This document shows, in pieces, positions 11,951 to 22,853 of a DNA stretch of 44,434 bases (position 1 is its first letter; each line of letters starts with the position of its first letter). Both the position numbers and the translations under genes were made by a program. The notes under the pieces were generated by a model. The model was not told the origin of the DNA. It did not search any database and worked only from the letters and a program-made list of their open reading frames with translations. The DNA is from Gonapodya prolifera JEL478. Lineage: Eukaryota > Monoblepharomycota > Monoblepharidomycetes > Monoblepharidales > Gonapodyaceae. Location of the stretch: positions 52,809 through 97,242 of the forward strand of contig KQ965862.1 in assembly GCA_001574975.1 (NCBI GenBank), given 5' to 3'.

Positions 11951-13361
11951 TCCGGTGGGGATGCTGATTACGAAACCAAATGTCAGTGAGCCTTCTCGTA
12001 ATAACACTTTTGGCCAAGTACAACAATTGGATTGTGAAGAGCGGTGCGTGGAGACGACCTTCCACCTGTAAAAGTGGTGATTTCTATGCGAATTCGTGTG
12101 CACGTGACACACGGATTTGCACATGTCAAATCCCTACTGCACAGTCAGCAATTTGGAGCAAGTCACATGTACAAACAGATCGAGTAAACGAAATTCAGGA
12201 TCTTAACAAAAGAGTTGGAGAGCTCCTTGGTTTGGCCCTCCAATCCGTTGGATACCTTGTCTTTGAGCTCAATTTTCACTTTTTCCTCTGACAAATTCCT
12301 GCCACAGTCTTGCAGGCGGATGGACACAAATGCACAGGGCTAGCGATGATTCCAATAAAACCTGTAATGAAGTGTGTTGCTTAAAGTACAGGCATACGGT
12401 GAAGGTTTTGCACGAGATTTGAACACATCCAAACCAGCGAAGAAGAATCAATACAAAAAATTCTACAAAGCAGGTCCGACTTCCTTTCACTATCTACGGA
12501 CTACTACTTGGATCCACATTCGCACAAAAGAACGAAGTCAGGAAATTGTAAGTGAATTCAATTTTATTTCTTGTACCCCCATCTCTTGCTCGGTGCCACC
12601 AATTCAGCGTTCTATCCCGAAAGGTTCGTTTCCATCTTCAGTGTCTCACCTGGCTTCTCCGTGTTGATTATGCAACTTGGCGACTGCGGGACTCAGCTGT
12701 TGGAACGGACAAAATTGGATTAGGCAATGGCGACGTGGCAATTGACGTGTCAACTAGGGACAATTGGGAATTGCCTAAATGGACAATGTTTGGAGATGTG
12801 TCTTCGTAAGCGCTGAGCTTAGAGTCACGGTAGTTTATAAGATGAGAAAACTAGACTTGTATTCGGAGACTCTGATACAAAGATAAGTCCTAACCTATCT
12901 ACTCTACGGCACCGAGGGACTACAGATCTAAGTGGTCCACCGTCGCAGCCTTCCAACACCCGACCCATTCAACACTCTGAACATGGCATCTCGAAAGCCT
13001 CCACAGAAAAATATCTCGATTTGGACCGGCAGAATGTTGGGATGGACGGCTTGAGACTGGTCGCGAGCAGTACTTCCAGCATATCGAGTTTGTGCAGAAA
13101 ATACTTCACCTTTTGACCGACTCCACCGATGACAGAAATTGGACACCTTTTTCTGCTCAAAGCACGGCTTACATTTGAACTAGAGGGACTTGATGATATC
13201 TCACCGAAAGAAGCCATATTATAGATAGACGCCAAATCCGGTCAATCTTGTTGCCACACAGATATTCAGCATCACTTCAATTCTAAATAGAACTACTTCT
13301 CATGCAAAAGCTTATCAAATTTTAGTTTGCGCTGTCGTCTCCATGAATTCCGGTCACCACT
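11951..13361. other. Intergenic region, no recognisable gene
   Basis: Open frames of 60-100 codons on both strands (for example plus 12374-12667, minus 12969-13235) show no domain or splice logic. A 9-bp inverted repeat (ttaggcaat ... attgcctaa) spans 12720-12778 and may be a small hairpin or MITE relic. A 75-bp AT-richer stretch at 12830-12912 has a loosely LTR-like look on the minus strand but no second copy. Nothing here can be assigned a function. Confidence 0.4.
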
Positions 13362-14684
13362 TTAATCAAATGTTCCATACGGCAAGTCTTCGTCTTCTGG
13401 CATCGGTGGCACCTGCGCAATCCGCTCCTCATCATCAAGGACGGACCTGTCCGCACCTTTGTCAATTAATATCTGTTCCACAATCTCATTTCCCCACGCG
13501 CGCGCATTGACCAGGGCTTGGTCGTTACAAGCGTGGATATTCGCACCACGATCCAACAAATGGCGCACGACCTCACCCTTCCAGTCATTGAGGGCAGCCT
13601 CTCGAAGGGCGGCATCCTCTTGTGCATGAATGTCGGCCCCACGATCCAGGAGACGCTATACTGCTTCCAGACTTTCGGAGCTAGTGGCAGCAGTCCGCAG
13701 TGCAATGTCATTATCCACATGGATATCAGCACCGCGTTCGATGAGGAGATCGAGAATGTCCGTACGACGAGCCAATGCGGCATCGAGCACTTCTTCACTC
13801 GGGTTACCAATTCCATGGTCCAGGAGGCACTTTGTCACGGGGAGCGACTGGTAGAAGACCGCAAAATGAAGGAGACGAGGATCGTTGGGAATGGCTCCTC
13901 GGTCAAGAAGCACTTTTGCAGCTTCCACGCGACCCATTTCCATAGCTGTGTACAGCATCGAATCAATCTCTAACGGGACATCAGCACGATCCAAAATGTA
14001 CTCCACAACAGCAGGGTTTCCACCCAATACCGCAGATTGGATTAAGCTCTGCCATCCAAAATTGCTGGCATCGTAAGCACCACACTCCACGAGAAGCTTC
14101 ACCATTTCGAGATGTCCCCGTTCCGCAGCATACTGAATGGGGCTTTCACCACGTGCGTGAACGTTTGCTCCACGCTCCAAAAGTAGCCGCGCGACTTCCA
14201 CATGACCATTTGCGGCAGCGGCGATGAGTGCTTTTTCACCTTGGCGACTGGTGACATCGCCAACCGCACCAAAGTCCAAAAGCAGTCTGGTCACCTCCGC
14301 ATGACCCGCCGACACTGCTATAGTAAACGTGAAAGAGTCAATTGGCCCAACTCCAGCGCGGAGCATTGCCCCCACGACAGCGGCATTGCCCTCCTTTACC
14401 ATGGAAATGAAAAAGTACATCCATCTTTCCACTCTCAGTGTTTTGCGCACGAGGTACATCACAATGTCTCCCACACCGCTTTCAGTCCTTCTCGCTTCAG
14501 CAAGGAGGGTGGCATTGTAGGAGCTGTAGTGACGAAGGGCCCTTTCGGCAATGCTATGCGGCTGCGATAAAATCGCATAGAGATTCTTATCGAGTACGGG
14601 AAGACCAAGACGGTGGGGGAGAAAGGGGGCGATGAGCTCAACGACAACATCTCGGTGATGAACTCCGAGGAATCGATCCGACAT
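13362..14684 (-). pseudogene. Ankyrin-repeat protein gene interrupted by one nonsense codon
   Basis: The first frame (14684 down to 13656) encodes 342 residues: an N-terminal non-repeat region with an F-box-like hydrophobic segment (VVVELIAPFLPHRLGLPVL), then ankyrin repeats of the form AARLLLERGANVHARG. It ends at TAG (13656-13658, forward cta). The same reading frame continues past this stop for another 98 codons with further ankyrin repeats (RLLDRGADIHAQEDAALREA, then HLLDRGANIHACN) to a natural stop at 13362. A single CAG-to-TAG change would explain the break. Alternatives are a sequencing error, readthrough, or recent pseudogenisation. Ankyrin repeats mediate protein-protein contacts; the partner is unknown. 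No introns are evident. Confidence 0.75.
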
Positions 14685-14812
14685 TGGACCTGGACAGCAG
14701 AAGCAAACTCATCGAAGTTCCATCAATGCGGCAACAAATGTAAGCTTACTTCGTTTCACCGCTTGGGTTGCACTCCCCTCACTTTACCCGATGGCTTGCC
14801 AATAGCGTTTTG

Positions 14813-15436
14813 TCAACCGCTCACCACCCCCAGTGCCCCAACCGTCAATCGCGGTTCGCGGTTGATTGAACGGTTTGGCGGGTGAAGGAGTTGTTCAAAA
14901 ACAATATTGGATACCACACCCTGATACTTGAGGCAGTGCTGTCTCTTTTGCCCACTGTAATACTTCCGCTGATTGTGCGTTGGCCGTGATATCCTACGGT
15001 CCGTGCCATCAATGAATCCAAAAACAGAAACAAGAGGCGATCTAGCTTCATGAATTGCCTCACAAAACTGCTTCAGCAGCTGCGGCGTCAGCTGGTCCGA
15101 GTCCCATGTTAAGATCTCTGTATAGCGTTCCTTCAAATCAACGACTACGTATGACACAATCCGCGATAGTTCGTCAGGGGAGCGACCAAATGTTGGCGAC
15201 AGGTCCGAGAGGCGATTTGGCAACGCCAGCCGCTTCAGAAGCACACAGAGCGCCTCCAGTGTTGAACTACACAACAGTTGTAAATCAAATCGAAAACCAG
15301 CCATGGGCTGGAAGCAAAAGTAATGATGAACGCGTACTTTTTGCACAGTTGCCATCGAAATGTTACAATAATAAATGATACGATAGGAATGTGAATAGGA
15401 CTCCCTAATAAGTCTATTCGAATTACCCCCACCCAA
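14813..15436 (-). pseudogene. Truncated PIF/Harbinger-like (DDE_Tnp_4) transposase
   Basis: The frame shows the conserved block around the first catalytic Asp, FGFIDGTDRRISRP, followed by RKYYSGQKRQHCLKYQGVV, which is typical of HARBI1-like nucleases. Upstream sequence (SPTFGRSPDELSRIVSYVV) matches the helical region before the core. The protein stops making sense after YQGVV: the segment that should hold the second Asp (GP..GRRHD) is missing, and the sequence runs into an imperfect palindrome at 14839-14877. The copy is therefore truncated and inactive. A related but separate transposase lies at 41.2-42.1 kb. The frame may include non-coding sequence at its 5' end; the best start is uncertain. 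Confidence 0.7.
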
Positions 15437-15542
15437 ATCAGCACGATTATTCCAATATTATGTAGGACCAAAGGACATCCCCTACTCGCCCTGATCGCGT
15501 TGCTACCCGCGCCATTAGCTCTACGTTCACGCCATCTCTCCC

Positions 15543-17640
15543 TTACATCTCAAACGACTCGACGTGAGTCGAGAAGCGAACGCCCCGCTCCTTCTCCACC
15601 GATGTAAGGTCCACAACGACTTGTCCCGCGAAGGATCCTGGTCCACAAACGAACACGGCGACCCTGGGGGCACCGCCAGCCTCGCTCCACGAAACAGCAG
15701 CGTCCACGACCTTGTGCATGACATGGCGCGCGTTGAGGCGTCCCCGACGAACTATGCCCTCGGACGCCTGGTCCATGCGCTCCACGGCGGTATCGTGAAT
15801 GGTCACTTGCACGGGCGATTCCTTGTCCATCCATTGAGCGAGGGGAGTGAGACGCTCCGGAGAGGCTCGGCCGGTGGACCAGACAAGCTGGATCTTTCCA
15901 TGTGCGGATTGGAGAGAACCATCTTCAAAGAAGCGGTTCAGGAGGTGTTCGATGGCGGCGATGGCGGGGGAGACACCAGATCCTCCAACCAGGAAAACGT
16001 AGGCATCGTGGCGCTGTTCTTCGGTGGCGAACAGCACGGGGTTGCCGTAGGGACCCTGGAGAGACACTGTGAAGGTGTTGATGTGTTCAATTAGAGCAAA
16101 TACGCGTGCATCAGTTAGAATTTTAAACGTACCTGAAGCGCTCCCACCAGACTTGGTGAATTCCAGGTATTGGAAAACCCTTTCGGTCCACTCGTTCTTC
16201 CCCTTGACGGGTCCGACGAGGAACCTCACGCTTCCCGGAGTGGTGCTGGTAACACTCCATGGGTGAGCCTCCCAGCGAGACGCGGCAGGAACCACGACGC
16301 GCATGAACTGTCCAGGAAGGACCGGCTTCGTGAAGGGCACGGTGACGATCTTGTAGCCCGATTCCTCGTGCGAGACGGTGGTGACGGGAGTGAGAGTGAA
16401 CCAAGCACCGAAGCGGAGGGCGAGGTCGACGGCGTAGAGGAGAAGCGCTAAATGACACAACCATTGCATTTAGTTCGAACCACGCTTGAAGCCCTGGTTA
16501 CGGCAACTTACCAGGGATGGCGAAGTAAATGTCAATGGAGTTGTGGAAGTAGGCAAAGGCCATGAAGGGAATACCGAACAAGTGGCTGATGATGAAGGCG
16601 TTATAGAAGTTCCTCCGAACGTAAGGAAGAGCCATGATGACGACGATGCCAAGGAAGAGTAGGGCAGGGAAGGCCGTGACGTAGCGGTACTTCTCGCTTC
16701 CCCACTTGGTGTTGGCAGGGAGGGTGAAGAAAAGTTGGTACAGAGGAGTANCGTCGATCGCCTTCCACATCATGGACAGAGCGAGGTGGAGGCAAGAGGA
16801 GAATGCGAGGGTCCAACCGATCCATCGGTGAAGGCGAACGGTCGTGGTGTATGGAAGACGCAAGTAGTGAGCGATGACGGAGTTCTTNGAGGTGGGAATG
16901 AGGAGGAAGCCGATGAGAACGGCACTCATGTCACCTTCAGGGAGTTGAAGTGTTCAAGTTCTCAACGCTANACCGTTGGAAGGGCCCGAACGTACCAGAA
17001 ATGTAGGTGAGGGCTTCATAGAAGTAGCTAACCCATGGTTTGAGAGTCTTNGCAGCGGCAGCGCGGTCAATCTTGGACTGCTCGTCTGTGAGGTGCAATT
17101 CGTTAGTCAAAAGCTCGGTCGGGCCACAATCAGGACGAGAGCAACGTACTGCCCCAGTAAATGCCCTGCAATTTCGATGAACAACAATGAGTCGAGGGGN
17201 NNNNNNNNNNNNNNNNNNNNNNNNNNNNNNNNNNNNNNNNNNNNNNAAGATGGGGAAGACAAGAAGAATCATGCCAACAAACCAAGCAACTTCAGCGATG
17301 GTGACAGTGCTGTCAGTCCAGAGAGTGCGGCCGAGGGCGTTCCTGACGCGTTCCATGCGCTGCGACGAAGAAGGGTTGGAAAAGGTCAGTGCAGTATGTC
17401 ACGGACTGCACTCACGCGAGCTGCAATAGCCACGATAGCAGTAAGAAGCAAGTATCCGTAGAAAATACCCGCGAGTGCTCGGATAGGCGTTCTGTGCACC
17501 GCCTTTCCCTCCAAGCATTCATCAGCGAAACACCAGGATTTGTTCTCGTACAGGACCATGATGAAGGCCAATGAGGTTGGGAAGATCAAAATGGACAACA
17601 CCCAGAGGGTGAGAGGAAGAAGATTGTCGATGAGAGGCAT
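15543..17640 (-). CDS. Ferric-reductase-like transmembrane NAD(P)H oxidoreductase
   Basis: This is a flavocytochrome b-type membrane reductase (FRE/NOX superfamily) that passes electrons from cytosolic NAD(P)H via FAD and heme across a membrane, most often to Fe(III). Exons on the complement are 15543-16066, 16133-16447, 16512-16934, 16996-17085, 17150-17165 (16 nt), one running from about 17247 to 17359, and 17416-17640. The N-terminus has several membrane segments. Heme-ligand pairs are visible: HRWIGWTLAFSSCLH (His-X13-His) and HLFGIPFMAFAYFH (His-X12-His). FAD binding is seen in HPWSVTS, NAD(P)H binding in GGSGVSP and VCGPGSF, and the chain ends VESFEM. A 47-N gap (17200-17246) hides the end of exon 2 or intron sequence. 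Four isolated Ns lie at 16751, 16888, 16971 and 17051; three fall in exons, while 16971 lies in the intron at 16935-16995. No damage is otherwise seen. Iron versus superoxide-producing role is not decidable. Confidence 0.9.
17200..17246. other. Assembly gap (47 Ns)
   Basis: A run of 47 N bases falls between exon 2 of the ferric-reductase-like gene and the 16-nt exon at 17150-17165. The flanking frame (WFVGMILLVFPI before the gap, GIYWG after) indicates the missing sequence contains only the exon 2 end and intron, if the gap size is real. Confidence 0.95.
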
Positions 17641-18903
17641 TGGTGTTTCTGTTTCTGTGGAGACGATGTCAGATGGTTGGCTTCACGACGATGGCGGGGG
17701 GTTGGGCACTCACGTTGATGAAGAGGCTCGTAACGTCTTCGATCGGAGAGATATTCGAGGACTGCCCGCCATGAGAATCGTCGCCTTTTCATAGCTGTGC
17801 TCCCTGGAAAGGATCTAACGAGGATCTCGAATGTGATTGGTGGACGGCATCTGCGGAGATCTAGGGTGCACTTTTTTTTATGTAAGCACTTCATTTCACC
17901 CCGAAATACAAGGCGCGCAACAGGAACAACAAGACATATCTTTCCGATAGGAAATGTCGACTTGCTACAATGATATGGTTTTTCTTGGCACCGTCAGGGA
18001 TGATCGCGACGCCAAACTAAATCTCACCGCGAAAGGTGATTGGCCCCCCGGAACCGTGCGAAGGGTTACCTCCTGTATCCCTGATCACCAAGATAAACAC
18101 ATGCCAAGAGTTGAAAGGGTGCAAGCCTGAGTGTAAAACGGACCGAGGCAGACGCGTACAGGAGGAACGTTTGCCTCCTGGTGTTCTGGAGGAGAGGTGT
18201 GTCCTGGCGTGTTGCACGTGCTGCTTTTGGTAGAAAGACCCTCTTTCATTCTGTTTAATGCAAGGGTGTGGGGGAACACACTTACATTTCACGTTACCAG
18301 CGGCTCCGCTCGCTATTGAATAACATGTTCATTTTGTTCCATATCAACAACGACCTGAGTGAATCTTTGTCCCAAATGTCTTATACCCGCTGTTGAAAAA
18401 GAGAGTCGACCTTGTAGAGCGACGGTGCTTACTGGGAACGTAGATGTGCACCGTTTGGGTTCTCCGCACGCGATGGTTCGGACGGTGGTGTTGCCTCTCT
18501 GTCATCGTCATGGTGAACCTTACAGCAATAGCGTAGCCGCAAAGCAGTGGTTAGTATAGCATCCAACCCAAATAAAATCTAAATGATGGTCGTCCTGGGC
18601 TATTTGTCTTCCGTTGGTATGTTCCGGCGGTGTTTAAAGCTGCACCGCTCACCGTAAAGATTCATTTTCTGCCTTGCCATTTGACCATTCAAATAAAGCG
18701 AAAATGCATTCAGCGACGAACGATATATGGCCTGTTGAATCCTTTGATCATTTTATGGGTGAAAGCAAGTCCAAACACAACGTCCTCCCCTTCTTCAAGC
18801 TCTCTTGCTTCGAAGCTGTCAAAGAATTGAATTCGGCTTCAACGGGTGGCAAGTTCGCGGTGGACGGCGGAACTTGGCACTTCTGCTCACATTCTGCCCA
18901 TCA
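17641..18903. other. Intergenic region between divergent genes, no recognisable gene
   Basis: This 1.26-kb stretch separates the minus-strand ferric-reductase-like gene from plus-strand TVP23 and must hold both promoters. Only short overlapping frames occur (for example minus 18017-18292, plus 18359-18559), without domains. No RNA gene was recognised. Confidence 0.5.
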
Positions 18904-19912
18904 ATGGATCGAGATGGCGTGAGCCAAGGGCTGCTCTCAGATGCCGAGCCCATCTCAGGCCACACGAACATCGAGTGCGTGAATGCGAATAGCTCGCCCC
19001 TGTTCGCCCCAGCTGACGTTAACGACGCTTGTTCACCAATGCCAGCATCCCGCCGAACCTCCAGGGCAGAATACAAGGACAGGGCGGCGGAGCGGCGCCC
19101 GGAGCGGAGCAGCAGAGTATTTTCCAGCAGAGCTCGTGAGTTGGGCCCCTTTTGTGTTCCCCAATTATATCTCTAACGCTGTAACATCTGGCAGCCATCC
19201 CACCGTTCTCCTCTTCCACCTCCTTTTCCGCACGCTCGCAATCCTTTTCTACGTGTTCCTTGGCACCTTCTCCAACTCGTTCGTCTTCGTTTTCGTCGTC
19301 ACCATCCTCGCACTCTCCTTCGACTTCTGGACGGTGAAGAATGTGTCGGGACGATTCTTGGTCGGGCTAAGGTGGTGGAACGAGGTTGCGGAGGACGGCT
19401 CGACGCGCTGGACATTTGAGGCCAAGCAGGTGAGTTCCACTGCCCGCAAGTATTACACTGAAACTAAACGGTGACTCCAAACTCCGTACGCTCTCAGAAC
19501 CGTGCTGTAAATCCGGTAGACAGTCGCGTGTTCTGGACATCCCTCTATGTCTATCCACTCGTGTGGCTAGCGTTTATTATTCTCGCCACCCTACATCTTT
19601 CTGTGGGATGGGCACTGTTGTGTGGTGTCGCCATCGCCCTCAACGTAGCGAACGTGCTCGGGTAAGCAGCAGTGCCAACTTCTGCGGACCGTCAGTCTTA
19701 CCCATCCTTTGTGACTACCGCCTCTGTCTAGCTACCGCAATTGTGACAAGGATGCGAACGCCCGTTTGGCTGGATACCTCGCCAATAGTGCCGCCTCGAA
19801 CAGCCTGCTCGGGAGCCTCGTCGGCAGCGTCGTGTCGAACCGTTTTGCGTCTTTCATGGGAGGGTCAGCAACTAGTGGTGCTGTTGGAGGTGCAACCACG
19901 ATGCGTGTATGA
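18904..19912 (+). CDS. TVP23: TVP23/FAM18-family Golgi membrane protein
   Basis: This is a late-Golgi/TVP-vesicle multi-pass protein implicated in vesicle trafficking. Exons are 18904-18974, 19046-19135, 19195-19429, 19498-19661 and 19732-19912, giving 246 residues in consistent phase. After a hydrophilic N-terminus, the family core reads SSHPTVLLFHLLFRTLAILF, then DFWTVKNVSGRFLVGLRWWN, a near-invariant TVP23 signature, then NPVDSRVFWTSLYVYPLVWL and YRNCDKDA. Four hydrophobic segments are visible. The product is somewhat longer than yeast Tvp23 (about 199 residues) because of the N-terminal extension (Gln/Gly-rich) and a Gly/Ser-rich tail. The first two exons are less conserved, so the start at 18904 is less certain than the core. 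Confidence 0.9.
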
Positions 19913-20064
19913 TAATTTCATTCATTTTACCATATTCCATTTGTGACGTTGCCCAATGATTCAAATGGTACCGCAATCATTATAAGTGCAACAAGCGACA
20001 TATTTGCGGCATAAATCGTACATAAAAGGGCCATTCGCTAGACTCAAGCAAGCAATAACATGGT

Positions 20065-22013
20065 TTACTTCGCCCGGGTCTCGTCCAGAACCTTGGCGAC
20101 ATGGTCAATGAATCCTTCGGTGTTGACGTAGTGGCTTCGGAGGAGAATTGGGAAGCGAATCAGATACAGACTCTGTGCCAGCGGCGTTCACAAGCAACTC
20201 ACTCGCGCTTCAAGTCCTTTCCGTGGATCGCCAGCGCCAAGTCCTTGGTCATGATGCCATCCCTGTCGACGGCGTCAATGCAAGCCTGCTCGAGTTGCTG
20301 GGTGAACTGAACGAGCTCGGTGTTTCCATCCAGCTTGCCACGGTGCTCGAGACCACGGGTCCAGGCGAAGATGGAGGCGATGGAGTTGGTTGAGGTTTCG
20401 CGGCCCTTCTGGTGCTCACGGAAGTGGCGAGTGACAGTTCCTGTGCGCCACGTCCATGTAGGAGAATGTACCAAAAAGGTTGCGCTGCGCAAAAAAACTC
20501 ACCGTGAGCGGCTTCACTCTCAACAGTGCGCCCGTCAGGGGTGATCAGGGAAGACGTCATGAGACCCAAAGAACCGAAACCTTGAGCGATGATGTCGGAC
20601 TATGGCACAAAATTGACACGTTAACCTTGAAGGAAAACATGTGGCTCCTGGTGATAAATTTACCTGGACATCACCGTCGTAGTTCTTGGTGGCCCACACG
20701 AATCCTCCGTTCGATTTGAGCATCTGGGCAACCATGTCGTCGATGAGCCTGTGTTCGTACCAGATGCCAGCCTCCTCGACTGTAAGAGATTCGAAGTAGA
20801 AATTTTAGTCACAGTAGCGTTCGGCGCGTACACATGGAACACTCACACTTGGACCTGAATTCCTTGTCGTAAATGTCCTGGAAGATGTCCTTGAAGCGAC
20901 CGTCGTACTTTTTCAGAATGGTGTTCTTGGTGGAGAGGTACAGGGGTTGCTTCTTGAGGAGAGCGAGCTGGAAGCAGCTCAGAGCGAATCCGGAGATGGA
21001 TTCGTCCGTGTTGTACATTCCCATGCCCACACCGGAGCCGGTGAAGTCGTACACTTTCCAGGTCTTGCGTTCCAGAGTGCGCTTGGAAGTGAAGGTGATT
21101 TCGAAGCGGCCTTATTGGATGGACGGCGTTTTGGTACAGAGACAGGTGAGACATTGGGAGAAGAACATACCTGGCTCCGAAATGACGAAATCAGTGGCGC
21201 GGTACTGGTCTCCGAAGGCGTGACGACCGATGATGATCGGCTGGATGGGGATTAGCGTGAGTACAATTGCCGGAGGCGAATTGCGGGATTATTCTTCACC
21301 TTGGTCCATCCGGGCACGATCCGGGGAACTCGTTTCAGCACGATGGGCTCACGGAAGACAGTTCCACCCAAAATGTTACGGATGCTACCGTTGGGAGATT
21401 TCCACATCTCCTTAAGGCCGAACTCTGTCAAAATAATTATGAGATATAACGATGAGTCACTCGATTTAGAACGCTGTACCTTTCACGCGAGCCTCGTCTG
21501 GGGTAATAGTCGCGCACTTGATGCCGACATTGTACTTCTTGATGGCCTCCGCAGCATCCACGGTGACTTGGTCGCCAGTCTGGGAAGAACCTCATATCGG
21601 CCTGCGGTCAACAAACAACTTTGATTGAACCCACGGCGTCACGGTGCTCCATCCCCAGGTCATAGTACTTCAAGTCCTTGAAGTCCAAGTAGGGGAAAAC
21701 GAGCTTGTCCTTGATCCTACAGGGTCAATCCGGGGTTGGTGAAGAACCATTGGGTCGAGCGGAGATGTTAGCCGATTCCGCATCAATCACTCGGTCTCCA
21801 CAATAAATGTAGCGCTCACATTTGCCAGATGATACGGGTCATTTCATCTCTGAATCATCAGCAGTGCGACATCGGGGCTGTCAATTCAGTCCCCAACTAC
21901 TGACAAAAACACGCCATCTCTCACCCATCCAGCTCCACAACAGGAGATTCAACTTGAATCCTTGATCCAGTGGCATCTATTTTCGGAAACAAAACTCTTT
22001 TAGCGTCCCACAT
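20065..22013 (-). CDS. IDP: NADP-dependent isocitrate dehydrogenase
   Basis: The enzyme oxidatively decarboxylates isocitrate to 2-oxoglutarate with NADP, supplying NADPH. Exons on the complement are 20065-20134, 20203-20440, 20503-20599, 20664-20779, 20847-21110, 21171-21240, 21300-21424, 21480-21579, 21635-21716, 21820-21849 and 21925-22013, totalling 426 residues. Landmarks run in order: [26 protein letters not shown], the phosphate/isocitrate-binding [56 protein letters not shown], the metal-binding [24 protein letters not shown] and [13 protein letters not shown]. The N-terminus before the core is short with no clear mitochondrial presequence, and the C-terminus (TRAK) lacks a peroxisomal SKL-type signal, so a cytosolic form is likely. 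No lesions are seen. Eleven exons, one of 30 nt, make this one of the most intron-dense genes here. Confidence 0.96.
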
Positions 22014-22853
22014 CGTCGTCGTTCAGTTCAAGTGCGATTGACCCCCACATGTACGAGCAGCCGCGTTTCGGAGCGCTCCCGTGACCACTGGCCTGAGAGC
22101 GGGACACGCAGAGCGCAGGGAAGCGAGGGCAGACGGCGCGGGAAGGAGTGCTCTGAGTGCCATGTTTCAGAAATGTCACCGAGAGAGCCGGAAGTAAAAT
22201 GTTTACCCAGACCGGATCATCCATTACTTCACGGCACAGAAACAGACCCGCCGCTCAAACTTCGAGAAGTCTCTCTCCAGTGGGTTTGGGACTAACTGGT
22301 ATGTTGTTACTTTGATGTAATTCAAATGTAACGGAAGGAAATGATGCGTCACTGCATACAACTGTCGCCTCACTTGCAAGCTCGTAATATACACATTCAT
22401 TGTAAAATACTTTACTGGCTGCAATGTAATTAATTTCGCTTCTGGCAGCTCCGTCAAAGTTTATTTTTTACCTACTGTATCAACCCAAACCCCATTTCAT
22501 TGTTTGTTATGTAGCTGGAAATTGCTCTTTCGAGCCTCTGGATATCACCTTATGCTAACCTCGTACTCGCTTAGTGGACGACAAGTGAATTTGAAGAACA
22601 CACTGCGAACACATTGCGACTCGGCGTCCAAACAATCTTGAATTTTTGAAAGAAAATATGCCAGAATGCCGGATGAATTGCTCTGAAATCTGTACATGAA
22701 TTTGAAATTATGCGAACAAGAAGGAAAAAGCAACACGTGCCAGTGAGGCGAAGTCACGCCACAGATTGCGACACTTTTGGGGGGCCTCAACAAGTACCGT
22801 CTCTCTTCGAATCCACATCAATCTCTTCGAATCCACATCAACATCTGAAAGTC
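22014..22853. other. Divergent promoter region of NADP-IDH and SAM synthetase
   Basis: The 840-bp gap between two divergent metabolic genes contains no convincing coding frame. Its right end carries a perfect tandem duplication immediately upstream of the SAM synthetase start. Confidence 0.5.
22802..22841 (+). repeat. 20-bp perfect tandem duplication upstream of SAM synthetase
   Basis: The unit tctcttcgaatccacatcaa occurs twice back to back, ending 12 bp before the ATG at 22854, so it lies in the presumed 5' leader or core promoter. It could alter transcript start or simply be a replication slip. Confidence 0.85.

Noticed and set aside
12830-12912. LTR-like stretch (minus strand start TGTAGTCCC, internal TTATAAAC)
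   Set aside because: No second copy in the window, no internal domain nearby and no clear end; the evidence is too weak to call.
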